A stretch of 64,000 bases of DNA. Source: Desertifilum tharense IPPAS B-1220 (GTDB lineage Bacteria > Cyanobacteriota > Cyanobacteriia > Cyanobacteriales > Desertifilaceae). Shown piece by piece: positions 56,272 through 64,000 of this stretch. The translations under genes and the position numbers were made by a program. The notes below the pieces were generated by a model. That model had not been told where the DNA came from, did no database searches, and was given only the letters and a program-made list of their open reading frames with translations. How positions within the stretch are numbered: the first letter of the stretch is position 1; every line of letters begins with the position of its first letter. The stretch is from positions 81,713-145,712 of the forward strand of contig NZ_MJGC01000010.1 of the NCBI RefSeq assembly GCF_001746915.1, written 5' to 3'.

Positions 56272-57510
56272 TTACAGCGATTCAAATACCTTAAACATCG
56301 GTAAATACATCGCCAGCAAAATTGAACCAACCATCCCCCCAATGACCACAATCATCAGAGGTTCCAACATACTCGTTAACCCTTTAATCGCTTGTTCTAC
56401 TTCATCTTCGTAGAAGTCAGCCACCTTCATTAACATCTTGTCAATTTCCCCAGTTTCTTCACCAATACTAATCATTTGTACGGCCAAGATAGGGAAAACC
56501 TTTTCGCGATCCAGCGCAATACTAATCATCCCGCCGCCTTGAATCTCTTTGCGAGCCTCTTCTACCGCGTTAGCAATAACCTGGTTGCCTGCCGTATCGC
56601 GGACAATTTCTAAAGAGGTTAAGATCGGGACGCCCGCGCGGGTTAGCGTTCCAAAAGTTCGACAAAAACGAGCAGTTGCGGCCTTAGAAATCAAGTCGCC
56701 AAATAAAGGAAGTTTCAGAAAAATTCCATCGCAAACCACTCGACCCATTGGAGTTTTGTAATACTGCTTGTAGGCAATAAACAGCCCAAGCAGAATCACC
56801 ACCAAAGTCACTGATTTCCTCGGATCGAGCAAGAACGCGCTAATCCCCAACATAATCTGAGTAAACAGGGGTAACTCTACCCCAATCTCTTCAAAAATTG
56901 CGGCAAAAGTTGGGATTAAAAAGATAGTCAGCGCTAAGAAAATAATGACAGCCAAGCTTCCCACGGTGGTTGGGTAAGACATCGCTGATTTCAATTGGTT
57001 TTGCAGGCGAGCAGAATCTTCGAGAAGTTTAGCCAAGCGGTTCAAAACTTCATCAAGTACCCCCCCAACCTCACCGGCTTGTACCATTGCCACGTACAAA
57101 TTATCATAGCAAGCCGGATGCTTGCCCATTGCTTCGGAGAGGTTAGAACCTTCTTGAACTTCTGCCGAAATTTGCTTAAGCGCCTTTTTGAGCTTAGGGT
57201 TTTGACACTGATCGGTCAGAACGCTCAAACAACGAACCATCCCCACGCCCGCATTCACCATTGCGGCGAATTGTCGAGAGAAAACCGCTTTATCCTTAAC
57301 AGTGACAGAGGCTGTTGCGACTGCAAAAGCCTCGTTAAGTTCGTCAAGATTAATATTTTTGATGTCGAAGCTTTGCGCCTTTTTGAGATCGGCAACCGTT
57401 AAACCTCGTTCCCGTAATAAAGTGCGGGCTTCTCCCAGGGAATCAGCAGTAACTTTCTCTTTTTTAGCTTTTCCAGTATTATCTCGAACGCTAGCAATAT
57501 ACGTAGGCAT
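56272..57510 (-). CDS. pilC: Type IV pilus inner-membrane platform protein PilC
   Basis: 412 residues. Two tandem T2SSF domains (FSRQFAAMVNAGVGMVRCLSVL and RFCRTFGTLTRAGVPILTSLEIV), each with transmembrane helices, the last being VVIGGMVGSILLAMYLPMF. PilC forms the platform turned by PilB during extension and PilT during retraction. It is the last gene of pilB-pilT-pilC. In cyanobacteria these pili drive phototaxis and DNA uptake. Confidence 0.95.
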   Translation of the reverse strand: MPTYIASVRDNTGKAKKEKVTADSLGEARTLLRERGLTVADLKKAQSFDIKNINLDELNEAFAVATASVTVKDKAVFSRQFAAMVNAGVGMVRCLSVLTDQCQNPKLKKALKQISAEVQEGSNLSEAMGKHPACYDNLYVAMVQAGEVGGVLDEVLNRLAKLLEDSARLQNQLKSAMSYPTTVGSLAVIIFLALTIFLIPTFAAIFEEIGVELPLFTQIMLGISAFLLDPRKSVTLVVILLGLFIAYKQYYKTPMGRVVCDGIFLKLPLFGDLISKAATARFCRTFGTLTRAGVPILTSLEIVRDTAGNQVIANAVEEARKEIQGGGMISIALDREKVFPILAVQMISIGEETGEIDKMLMKVADFYEDEVEQAIKGLTSMLEPLMIVVIGGMVGSILLAMYLPMFKVFESL

Positions 57511-57553
57511 GGCAGTTCCACATAAGTTGAGAAGTGGCGAAAGGGAGCTACTT

Positions 57554-57595
57554 GTTAGGGAGGTCTCCTAATCCTAAAGGACAAGACCCCCTAAC
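57554..57595 (-). repeat. Stem-loop between pilT and pilC
   Basis: GTTAGGG(A)GGTCT and AGACCCCCTAAC form a 12-bp stem with a one-base bulge, enclosing a smaller TCCT/AGGA hairpin. There is no T-run on the minus strand. It may act in RNA processing or attenuation of pilC. Confidence 0.6.
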
Positions 57596-57627
57596 TCACA
57601 ACGATCGTCTCAGGCTGACAAGGGGAC

Positions 57628-58728
57628 TTAGTGAGCGCCAACTTTACCTTTTGCGCCCGAAGGGACTGCACCAATCAAGCGAGCCAATTCATCCGGTCGC
57701 GAACTCTTGGACATCGCATCTTCGTAGGAAACCTTCCCTTCGTTGTAAAGCCTTGCCAGACACATTTCCATTGTCTGCATTCCTAGTTTAGCCCCGGTTT
57801 GAATGGCCGAGTAAATTTGGGAGGTTTTACCTTCACGAATCAGGTTCGCGATCGCTGGGGTATTGACCATAATTTCTTGAGCTGCAACCCGTCCCCCGCC
57901 CATTTTAGGAACGAGGTTTTGCGAGCAAATCCCCACCAGCGATCCGGACATCTGAGCGCGGATTTGGGGCTGTTGAATGGGTGGGAAAACATCTAGCATC
58001 CGGTCAATGGTTCCCGCCGCCGAGTTAGTGTGCAAGGTGCCAAAGACTAAGTGACCCGTTTCCGCCGCCGATACCGCCAAGCTAATCGTCTCTAAGTCCC
58101 GCATTTCACCCACCAGAATGATATCGGGGTCTTCCCGTAACGCTGCTTTCAGGGCGTTGGCAAAACTTTTGGTGTCTTCACCCTTTTGGCGTTGGTGGAA
58201 CAAGCTTTTGACATTGGGGAAAACATACTCAATCGGGTCTTCTACCGTCAGAATATGCTCGGCTCGCGTGCGGTTAATCATATCTAGAATAGCCGCTAGG
58301 GTCGTCGTTTTCCCCGATCCAGTTTGTCCTGTCACCAGCACCATCCCTCTGGGACGTTCTGCGAGTTCCTTCATAATTTCAGGAACGCCGAGTTTCTCGA
58401 AATTAGGGATTTTGGATGCCAAGGCTCGCAAGCAGGCCGCAAAACAGCCGCGTTCGCGGTAAACGTTCACCCGAAACCGCGCTAAACCTTTTACCCCATA
58501 GGCGCAGTCTAGTTCCCAGTTTTGCTCCAGTTCTTTGCGTTGGGTGTTGTTAAGCATACTGAAGATCAACCGCTGGCAGCCATGAGCGTCCATTTGCTCG
58601 CCAAACTGGGGTTGCGGGGTCAGCTTTCCGTGAATTCGGAAATAAATCGGCGCACCTGCTTGAATGTGGATATCCGATCCTCCCTGCTCCACCAGGGACT
58701 CCATGACATCTTCAATCATTAATTCCAT
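57628..58728 (-). CDS. pilT: Type IV pilus retraction ATPase PilT
   Basis: 366 residues. Walker A VTGQTGSGKTTTLAA, Asp box ILTVEDPIEYVF, Walker B DPDIILVGEMRDLETISLA and the His box TGHLVFGTLHTNSAAGTIDRML are intact. The short N-terminal PAS-like region (GGSDIHIQAGAPIYFRIHG) is typical. It powers pilus retraction. It lies between pilB and pilC on one strand, with 72 and 117 base gaps. Confidence 0.97.
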   Translation of the reverse strand: MELMIEDVMESLVEQGGSDIHIQAGAPIYFRIHGKLTPQPQFGEQMDAHGCQRLIFSMLNNTQRKELEQNWELDCAYGVKGLARFRVNVYRERGCFAACLRALASKIPNFEKLGVPEIMKELAERPRGMVLVTGQTGSGKTTTLAAILDMINRTRAEHILTVEDPIEYVFPNVKSLFHQRQKGEDTKSFANALKAALREDPDIILVGEMRDLETISLAVSAAETGHLVFGTLHTNSAAGTIDRMLDVFPPIQQPQIRAQMSGSLVGICSQNLVPKMGGGRVAAQEIMVNTPAIANLIREGKTSQIYSAIQTGAKLGMQTMEMCLARLYNEGKVSYEDAMSKSSRPDELARLIGAVPSGAKGKVGAH

Positions 58729-58800
58729 GTGGGTTTCTCCTTAGTTGTCATTTAGGAATCAGTCAGGCTCCTGTTCGGAGCCAGAAGGGTCGAAGCTTGT

Positions 58801-60816
58801 TTACTCGGTGAACCGAGGGGTCATGCAATAGGGACACTCTAACCATTCTTGTTGCAGGCCCGCACCGCAAGTTTTGCAGGTTAAGCCCACTTTTCGTTTG
58901 GCTTTGAGTTCAGCTTCTAAGCCGGTATCGGTATAGGTGACGCGCTCTACTTCTTCTAACGTTGTATCGCCGCGACGAACAAGATTCAAGCTATAGGCTA
59001 AAAGCGTTACCATGCCTTCTTCAACGGCGGTTTCTTTAATCCGTTCGGTGGGCGCGCCTTGGTTAATTAACATTTGCAGGGGTTCGGTGACGCGCAAGAC
59101 TTCGTAAACCCCACAGCGTCCCTTATAGCCAACGCCACCGCATTTCGGGCAAAGTTCGCCTTTGTCTTTGAGTTCGGCGCGTGCTTCTAGGGGGATGGTG
59201 TTGGCTTTGTAGAAGGTGATATGGGCTTCTTTAGAGGCAGATAAGCCGTAGCGAGCCAGTTCTTCAGGTTCGGGTTGGTAGGCGAGGCGACATTCGGAAC
59301 AAACCCGTCGCATCAGCCGTTGAGCGACAACGCCCAGTAAGGCACCGGAAACCATGAAGGGTTCAACGCCCATTTCATCGAGACGCGCGATCGCGCCGGA
59401 GGCGTCATTAGTGTGGAGGGTTGTTAATACTAAGTGTCCGGTAAGCGCTGCTTCAATAGCCGTTTTCGCCGTTTCTTGATCTCGCGTTTCACCCACCAGG
59501 ATAATGTCTGGGTCTTGACGCAAGAAAGCCCGCAGAATATTGGCAAAGGTCAAATTTTTCTCGCGAATCACCTGACATTGGGTAATCCCTGGCAGCGCGT
59601 ACTCAATCGGATCTTCAGCGGTACTGATATTCACGCCCGGTTCGTTGCGTTCGGACAAGATGGAGTACAGGGTTGTCGATTTCCCCGAACCTGTAGGGCC
59701 TGTCACCAGAATCAGACCAAACGGACGGCTAGCCATTTCGCGCACTAGCTTGAGGGTATCTGGATCGGTAATCAGCTTATCTAGACCCAATTGCGTTGAT
59801 GAGTTATCTAAGATCCGCAAAACGATCTTTTCGCCGTACCGGGAGGGCAAACTGTTCACCCGAAAGTCTACTGTACGCCCTTGGAATACCCGCCGAATTC
59901 GTCCGTCTTGAGCTTGGCGGCGTTCGGCAATATCTAAGCTTGAGATAATCTTGAAACGAGAGGTAAGGGCAGGAATAATCTTTTTGGGGAGCCGATAGTA
60001 TTCTTGCAGTACGCCGTCTTTCCGCATCCGAACTCGCATATCTTCTTCTTGCGGTTCGATGTGAATATCAGAAACGGCTTCCGTTAAGGCTTTCGCCAGA
60101 ATTTGGTTAACGGTTTTGATGATAGGGGCGCTATCTGCCTCGTTGATGGCTTTGGAGAGGTCTTCCTGAGAAGGTTCGTCATCCTCAGCATCTTCTAAGG
60201 TCGTTTCAATTTGAGCAATATCGATTTCCAGAGATTCTGGATTGATTTTATTGGGGGCGGGTTGGCGCTTGACTTGCTCGTCGAGATATTTAGAGATAAT
60301 CTGCTGAAAGTCTTCTTGGGTAATCACCATCCGCTGCATGGTGAATCCTTGAGGACGCAAAACGCGGTTAAGGTCATCTTGAGCGGCTAGGTTGTCAGGA
60401 TCGACCATTGCAATCAGCACGCTGGGGGGCTGATTGTTGGATTTAGAAAGCGGGACTAGGCTGTAGCGGCGGCAGATATCAATCGGGATTAGGGTGTCAA
60501 TCAGTTCGGTAACTTGATCGTTAGCAATTTCGCTGATTTCCGGGTCGAGCGAATCAACGCCGTAAAGGATTTTGAGTTCAAAGAGTTGTTGTTTTTTGTA
60601 CTGGCGAACTAAATCTGGGGGAAGTTGCTGTCCTGTAAGGGCTTCAAGAACTTGGGTGAGCGGCCGACCTGATTTGCGACTTTCAACTAAAGCTTGCTGC
60701 ATTTGGTCTACGTTAACGTAGCCAGACCGGACGAGCTTGTTACCAAATGGGGAAAGGTTATTCGCTGCAATGAGTGCTGTACTGGGAACGCGCCGCTGCG
60801 ATGGAGAGTTAGTCAT
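58801..60816 (-). CDS. pilB: Type IV pilus extension ATPase PilB
   Basis: 671 residues. An N-terminal extension of about 60 residues precedes an MshEN/GspE N-terminal region (IPIDICRRYSLVPLSKSN), which in related proteins can bind c-di-GMP. The ATPase core has VTGPTGSGKSTTLYS, NISTAEDPIEYALPG, DPDIILVGETRDQET and TGHLVLTTLHTNDA. The tetra-cysteine metal motif is CSECRLAY plus CPKCGGVGYKGRCG. The C-terminus adds a second zinc-ribbon-like element (LTCKTCGAG..LECPYCMTP). First gene of pilB-pilT-pilC. Confidence 0.96.
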   Translation of the reverse strand: MTNSPSQRRVPSTALIAANNLSPFGNKLVRSGYVNVDQMQQALVESRKSGRPLTQVLEALTGQQLPPDLVRQYKKQQLFELKILYGVDSLDPEISEIANDQVTELIDTLIPIDICRRYSLVPLSKSNNQPPSVLIAMVDPDNLAAQDDLNRVLRPQGFTMQRMVITQEDFQQIISKYLDEQVKRQPAPNKINPESLEIDIAQIETTLEDAEDDEPSQEDLSKAINEADSAPIIKTVNQILAKALTEAVSDIHIEPQEEDMRVRMRKDGVLQEYYRLPKKIIPALTSRFKIISSLDIAERRQAQDGRIRRVFQGRTVDFRVNSLPSRYGEKIVLRILDNSSTQLGLDKLITDPDTLKLVREMASRPFGLILVTGPTGSGKSTTLYSILSERNEPGVNISTAEDPIEYALPGITQCQVIREKNLTFANILRAFLRQDPDIILVGETRDQETAKTAIEAALTGHLVLTTLHTNDASGAIARLDEMGVEPFMVSGALLGVVAQRLMRRVCSECRLAYQPEPEELARYGLSASKEAHITFYKANTIPLEARAELKDKGELCPKCGGVGYKGRCGVYEVLRVTEPLQMLINQGAPTERIKETAVEEGMVTLLAYSLNLVRRGDTTLEEVERVTYTDTGLEAELKAKRKVGLTCKTCGAGLQQEWLECPYCMTPRFTE

Positions 60817-61355
60817 AGCGATAGCAGGTAAGGGTTTGATTAGGGATTCGGATTAACAGCGCTCCAGTGCCTAGCCCAGAAGAGGTTATCGAAGGATCGC
60901 CACGGGCAGTTGCAGAGTTCAGCGCCGCCTCTGTGCTACTATTATGCATACTACCCAAGACTAAAAGAAAAATAACACGGCAAGCCAATGGCTGAGGTTC
61001 GCACCGATTGTCTAGAACGCTTGGGAGATTGTTCGGCAAGGTTGCCTTAAACGTTTTATTATTAAGTTTTTATTAGAAAATTGCATCTTCGCAAAGGGGT
61101 TCGGGTACTGATGCTGCAATGCGCCCGCTAACCTTGGAGGCGATCGCGCTTTGAGGTTACTCTAAAGGTTAGTCTTAGCTTAAAAGCGATTAGATCGAGT
61201 TGAACGCGAAAACGCTACAATCAGAAGCGTTGTCCGTTAAACTCAAAGCTTTCTCAACAGACAATTGCTAAATGCAAGGCTCTCTAGAACAGTCATTGAG
61301 GCTCAATGCAGCACTCAACATCCAAGCTAGAAGTCTGGCAACGTAGGATTAGCGC
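60817..61355. other. Divergent noncoding region pilB/grpE
   Basis: 539 bases. It should contain the pilB operon promoter (minus) and the grpE promoter (plus). I searched for the heat-shock CIRCE inverted repeat and did not find it. The middle is AT-rich (61050-61085). One GCGATCGC site. No RNA gene recognised. Confidence 0.5.
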
Positions 61356-62102
61356 ATGATGATAGACGAAGAAAAACAGTTCGACAACACCCCCGACTCA
61401 ACCAGCGAAGTCTCCGATCTGCCAGAAGATGCGACCGGGGTTTCGTCCTCAGACCCAGAGGAAGTGAGTGCAGCCGCATTCGAGGCCGAAGATGTGCCCA
61501 TTGCTGAAGCGACAGCAGAACCAGCACTAGAGGAGCAAACCGCCCTAGATGCGGAAGCGTTGTTGGCGGAAGTTGCCCGCAAAGATGCCGAAGTAGAGAC
61601 GCTCAAGGCTCAACTCAAAGACCTGAATAACCAGTCTATTCGGATCGCGGCAGACTTCGATAATTTTCGCAAGCGGACGCAAAAAGAAAAAGAAGAGTTT
61701 GAGCAACAGGTGAAATGCTCAACCCTCAAAGAGCTATTACCCGTTGTGGACAACTTTGAGCGGGCGCGATCGCAAATTAAGCCGCAAAGCGAAGCGGAAA
61801 TGAGCATCCACAAAAGCTACCAAAGCGTTTATAAGCAACTGGTAGATTGTCTCAAACGCATTGGCGTTTCTCCCATGCGCTCCGAAGGCAAGGAATTTGA
61901 CCCCAACCTTCACGAAGCCGTCATGCGGGAAGCGACCGACCAATACGAGGAAGGCGTCGTCATGGAAGAATTGATGCGAGGATATCTGCTGGGCGATCGC
62001 GTTTTGCGTCATGCAATGGTGAAAGTTGCGGCGGCTCCCGAACCGGGGGATACCTCAACCGCAACGGAAACGCCAACAGCCGAAGCTGAAAATGCTGGCT
62101 AA
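61356..62102 (+). CDS. grpE: Nucleotide exchange factor GrpE
   Basis: 248 residues. An acidic, low-complexity N-terminus of about 70 residues precedes the long dimerisation helix ([20 protein letters not shown]) and the GrpE signature [15 protein letters not shown]. The beta-wing follows: [14 protein letters not shown] and the terminal [15 protein letters not shown]. It releases ADP from DnaK. The dnaK gene starts 155 bases downstream. Confidence 0.96.
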   Translation: MMIDEEKQFDNTPDSTSEVSDLPEDATGVSSSDPEEVSAAAFEAEDVPIAEATAEPALEEQTALDAEALLAEVARKDAEVETLKAQLKDLNNQSIRIAADFDNFRKRTQKEKEEFEQQVKCSTLKELLPVVDNFERARSQIKPQSEAEMSIHKSYQSVYKQLVDCLKRIGVSPMRSEGKEFDPNLHEAVMREATDQYEEGVVMEELMRGYLLGDRVLRHAMVKVAAAPEPGDTSTATETPTAEAENAG

Positions 62103-62257
62103 ATTGCGATCGCATCTACCCAATCTGGAACGGCTCGCCCTTGAGAAGAGCTAGAAATTAAATTTCAGATTGGGTGGATTCCCAGAAAATTGCGAAGTAT
62201 GCTGTAAAAAAGTTACTCCGTCCGCGAAAATTTTGTTAACATCTATCGCCGCTACCT

Positions 62258-63898
62258 ATGGGAAAAGTCATTGGGATCGACTTAGGCACGACAAATAGCT
62301 GTGTAGCTGTATTGGAAGGCGGTCAGCCAGTCGTCATTACCAACTCAGAAGGTGGGCGAACGACCCCAAGCATGGTGGGTTTTGGGAAGGCTGGCGATCG
62401 CCTCGTCGGACAACTCGCCAAACGGCAAGCTGTCACCAACGCCGAAAACACAGTCTATAGCATCAAACGATTTATCGGACGCCGTTGGGACGACACGGTA
62501 GAAGAGCGATCGCGCGTTCCTTACACCTGCATTCGGGGACGGGACGATACCGTAGACGTACAAATTCGCGGTCGCAACTACACCCCGCAAGAAATCTCCG
62601 CCATGATCCTGCAAAAACTCAAGCAGGACGCCGAAAACTACCTCGGAGAACCCGTTACCCAAGCCGTTATCACCGTTCCCGCCTACTTTACCGACGCCCA
62701 ACGGCAAGCCACCAAAGACGCCGGAACCATCGCCGGTCTAGAAGTTCTTCGCATCATCAACGAACCGACCGCCGCCGCCCTCTCCTACGGTCTAGACAAA
62801 CAAGACCAAGACCAACGGGTTCTCGTCTTTGACCTGGGTGGGGGAACCTTCGACGTTTCCGTTCTCCAGCTTGGAGACGGTATTTTTGAAGTCAAAGCCA
62901 CCGCCGGAAACAACCACCTTGGCGGCGATGACTTCGATAACTGCATCGTCCAATGGATGATCGACAGCTTCCGCGCCCAAGAAGGCATCGACCTGTCGAT
63001 GGACAAAATGGCTCTGCAACGCCTGCGCGAGGCAGCAGAGAAAGCTAAAATTGAGCTATCCAATCTCAGTACCACTTCAATCAACCTGCCATTCATCACA
63101 GCAGACGAAACCGGCCCCAAACACCTAGAAATGGAGTTAACGCGCTCAAAGTTTGAAGAACTCGCCAGCGATCTCGTTCAAGGCACCATCGAACCCGTCA
63201 TGCAAGCCTTAAAAGACGGCAACATGACCATTGACGACATTGACCGCATCCTGTTGGTAGGCGGCTCCACCCGCATCCCCGCAGTTCAAGAGGCAATTCG
63301 TCAATATTTCAAAGGCAAAGCCCCCGACCGTTCTGTTAACCCCGATGAAGCCGTAGCCCTCGGTGCCGCCATTCAAGGGGGAGTCCTCGGTGGAGAAGTC
63401 AAAGACCTGCTGTTGCTAGATGTCACCCCCTTATCCTTGGGGATTGAAACATTAGGGGAAGTGTTCACCAAAGTCATCGAGCGGAACACCACCATTCCCA
63501 CCAGCAAAAACCAAATCTTCTCAACCGCAACCGACGGGCAAACCTCGGTTGAAATTCACGTTCTCCAGGGAGAACGGGCAATGGCACGAGATAACAAGAG
63601 CTTAGGGAAATTTCAGCTCACCGGAATTCCTCCAGCTCCCCGTGGCGTTCCGCAAATCGAAGTTTCCTTTGACATTGATGCCAACGGCATTCTCAAAGTG
63701 TTCGCCCGCGATAAAGGAACCGGACGCGAACAAAGCATTCAAATTAGCAATACCGGCGGTTTGAATGCCAACGACGTTGAAAAAATGCGTTTAGATGCTG
63801 AAGTCTTCGCCGAAGAAGATCGGCGGCGGCGACAACTGGTTGAACTCAAAAACCAAGCTGACAGCATCTTCTATATAGCAATCCCAAATCAGTTATGA
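62258..63898 (+). pseudogene. dnaK: dnaK, disrupted: reading frame leaves the family at residue 539
   Basis: 546 codons against about 630-690 usual. The ATPase domain is complete ([17 protein letters not shown], phosphate loop [31 protein letters not shown]), the linker [15 protein letters not shown] is present and so is the substrate-binding beta domain. The helical lid begins ([17 protein letters not shown]) but after [10 protein letters not shown] (residue 539, near base 63874) the sequence turns into IAIPNQL and stops. The lid and C-terminal tail are absent. The DNA after about 63872 is AT-richer and has no DnaK similarity in any frame. It looks like an inserted element, or an assembly joint. 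The truncated product could retain ATPase and peptide binding. Confidence 0.85.
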
Positions 63899-64000
63899 GA
63901 AGCAGCCGTAGGTAAAAAGTTTTGAAAAATCAAAGATTTGACGGTGGGTAGCAAACTCAAATAAGAACTTAGCCACATTAAACGATGTACACAAATGATA
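63872..64000. mobile_element. Left end of a probable insertion within dnaK
   Basis: From about 63872 (TATATAGCAATCCC onward) the DNA no longer encodes DnaK and has no clear reading frame for the remaining 128 bases. The right end, any transposase and a target duplication would be outside the window, so the family cannot be named. A contig mis-join is the alternative. Confidence 0.4.

Noticed and set aside
60817..61355. CIRCE heat-shock element before grpE
   Set aside because: No TTAGCACTC-N9-GAGTGCTAA-type inverted repeat is present; GCAGCACTC at 61305-61313 has no partner half.
62118..62175. Inverted repeat ACCCAATCTG/CAGATTGGGT between grpE and dnaK
   Set aside because: It is a 10-bp pair with a 38-base loop and no T-run; too weak to call a terminator or operator.

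Overview
The window is chromosomal DNA of a cyanobacterium. Supporting evidence: the palindrome GCGATCGC (HIP1-type) recurs throughout, and there is a CBS-CP12 fusion, a CRR6-type NDH-1 assembly protein, a Ycf55/DUF3685 protein, a group 2 sigma factor, a pilB-pilT-pilC operon and many pentapeptide-repeat proteins. Base composition is about 50% GC. The content (CHAT, NACHT, Ser/Thr kinase, many repeat proteins) suggests a large-genome, possibly filamentous, lineage, but species cannot be read from the sequence.

Layout. 1-5.2 kb: exported TPR-CHAT protein (cut by the left edge), divergent exported FecR-domain protein, SLH-domain protein. 5.3-10.2 kb: 2Fe-2S ferredoxin-like protein, Fur-family regulator, CRR6-like protein, FAS1 lipoprotein, pentapeptide protein, CBS-CP12. 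10.3-14 kb: a large unrecognised protein behind a good promoter, and an ATP-grasp ligase. 14.2-19.8 kb: CheA-type hybrid kinase, cytochrome b561-like protein, MntP, CheB, exported unknown. 20-26.6 kb: sigma factor, a candidate structured RNA, J-domain/pentapeptide fusion, and the pdhB-secD-secF-membrane protein block. 27-28.6 kb: two tandem pentapeptide genes. 28.6-40 kb: Ycf55-like regulator, helical-repeat membrane protein, NACHT-pentapeptide protein, two unknowns and moeA. 40.2-44.3 kb: exported pentapeptide protein, a c-di-AMP (ydaO/yuaA) riboswitch ahead of an ArsB/NhaD-type transporter, and a methyltransferase. 44.5-53.3 kb: asd-dapA-rnj divergent from tig-clpP-clpX-hydrolase. 53.7-60.8 kb: Ser/Thr kinase, an unknown and pilB-pilT-pilC. 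61.3-64 kb: grpE and a dnaK whose reading frame breaks near residue 539.

How the genes relate. Housekeeping groups are protein quality control (tig, clpP, clpX, grpE, dnaK), protein export (secD, secF), lysine/diaminopimelate synthesis (asd, dapA) with RNase J, pyruvate dehydrogenase E1 beta and the type IV pilus motor. The CheA/CheB proteins could feed pilus-based motility; that is inference. Accessory interest lies in six pentapeptide-repeat genes, the NACHT protein with its two unknown neighbours, the CHAT/FecR pair, the riboswitch-controlled transporter and the broken dnaK.
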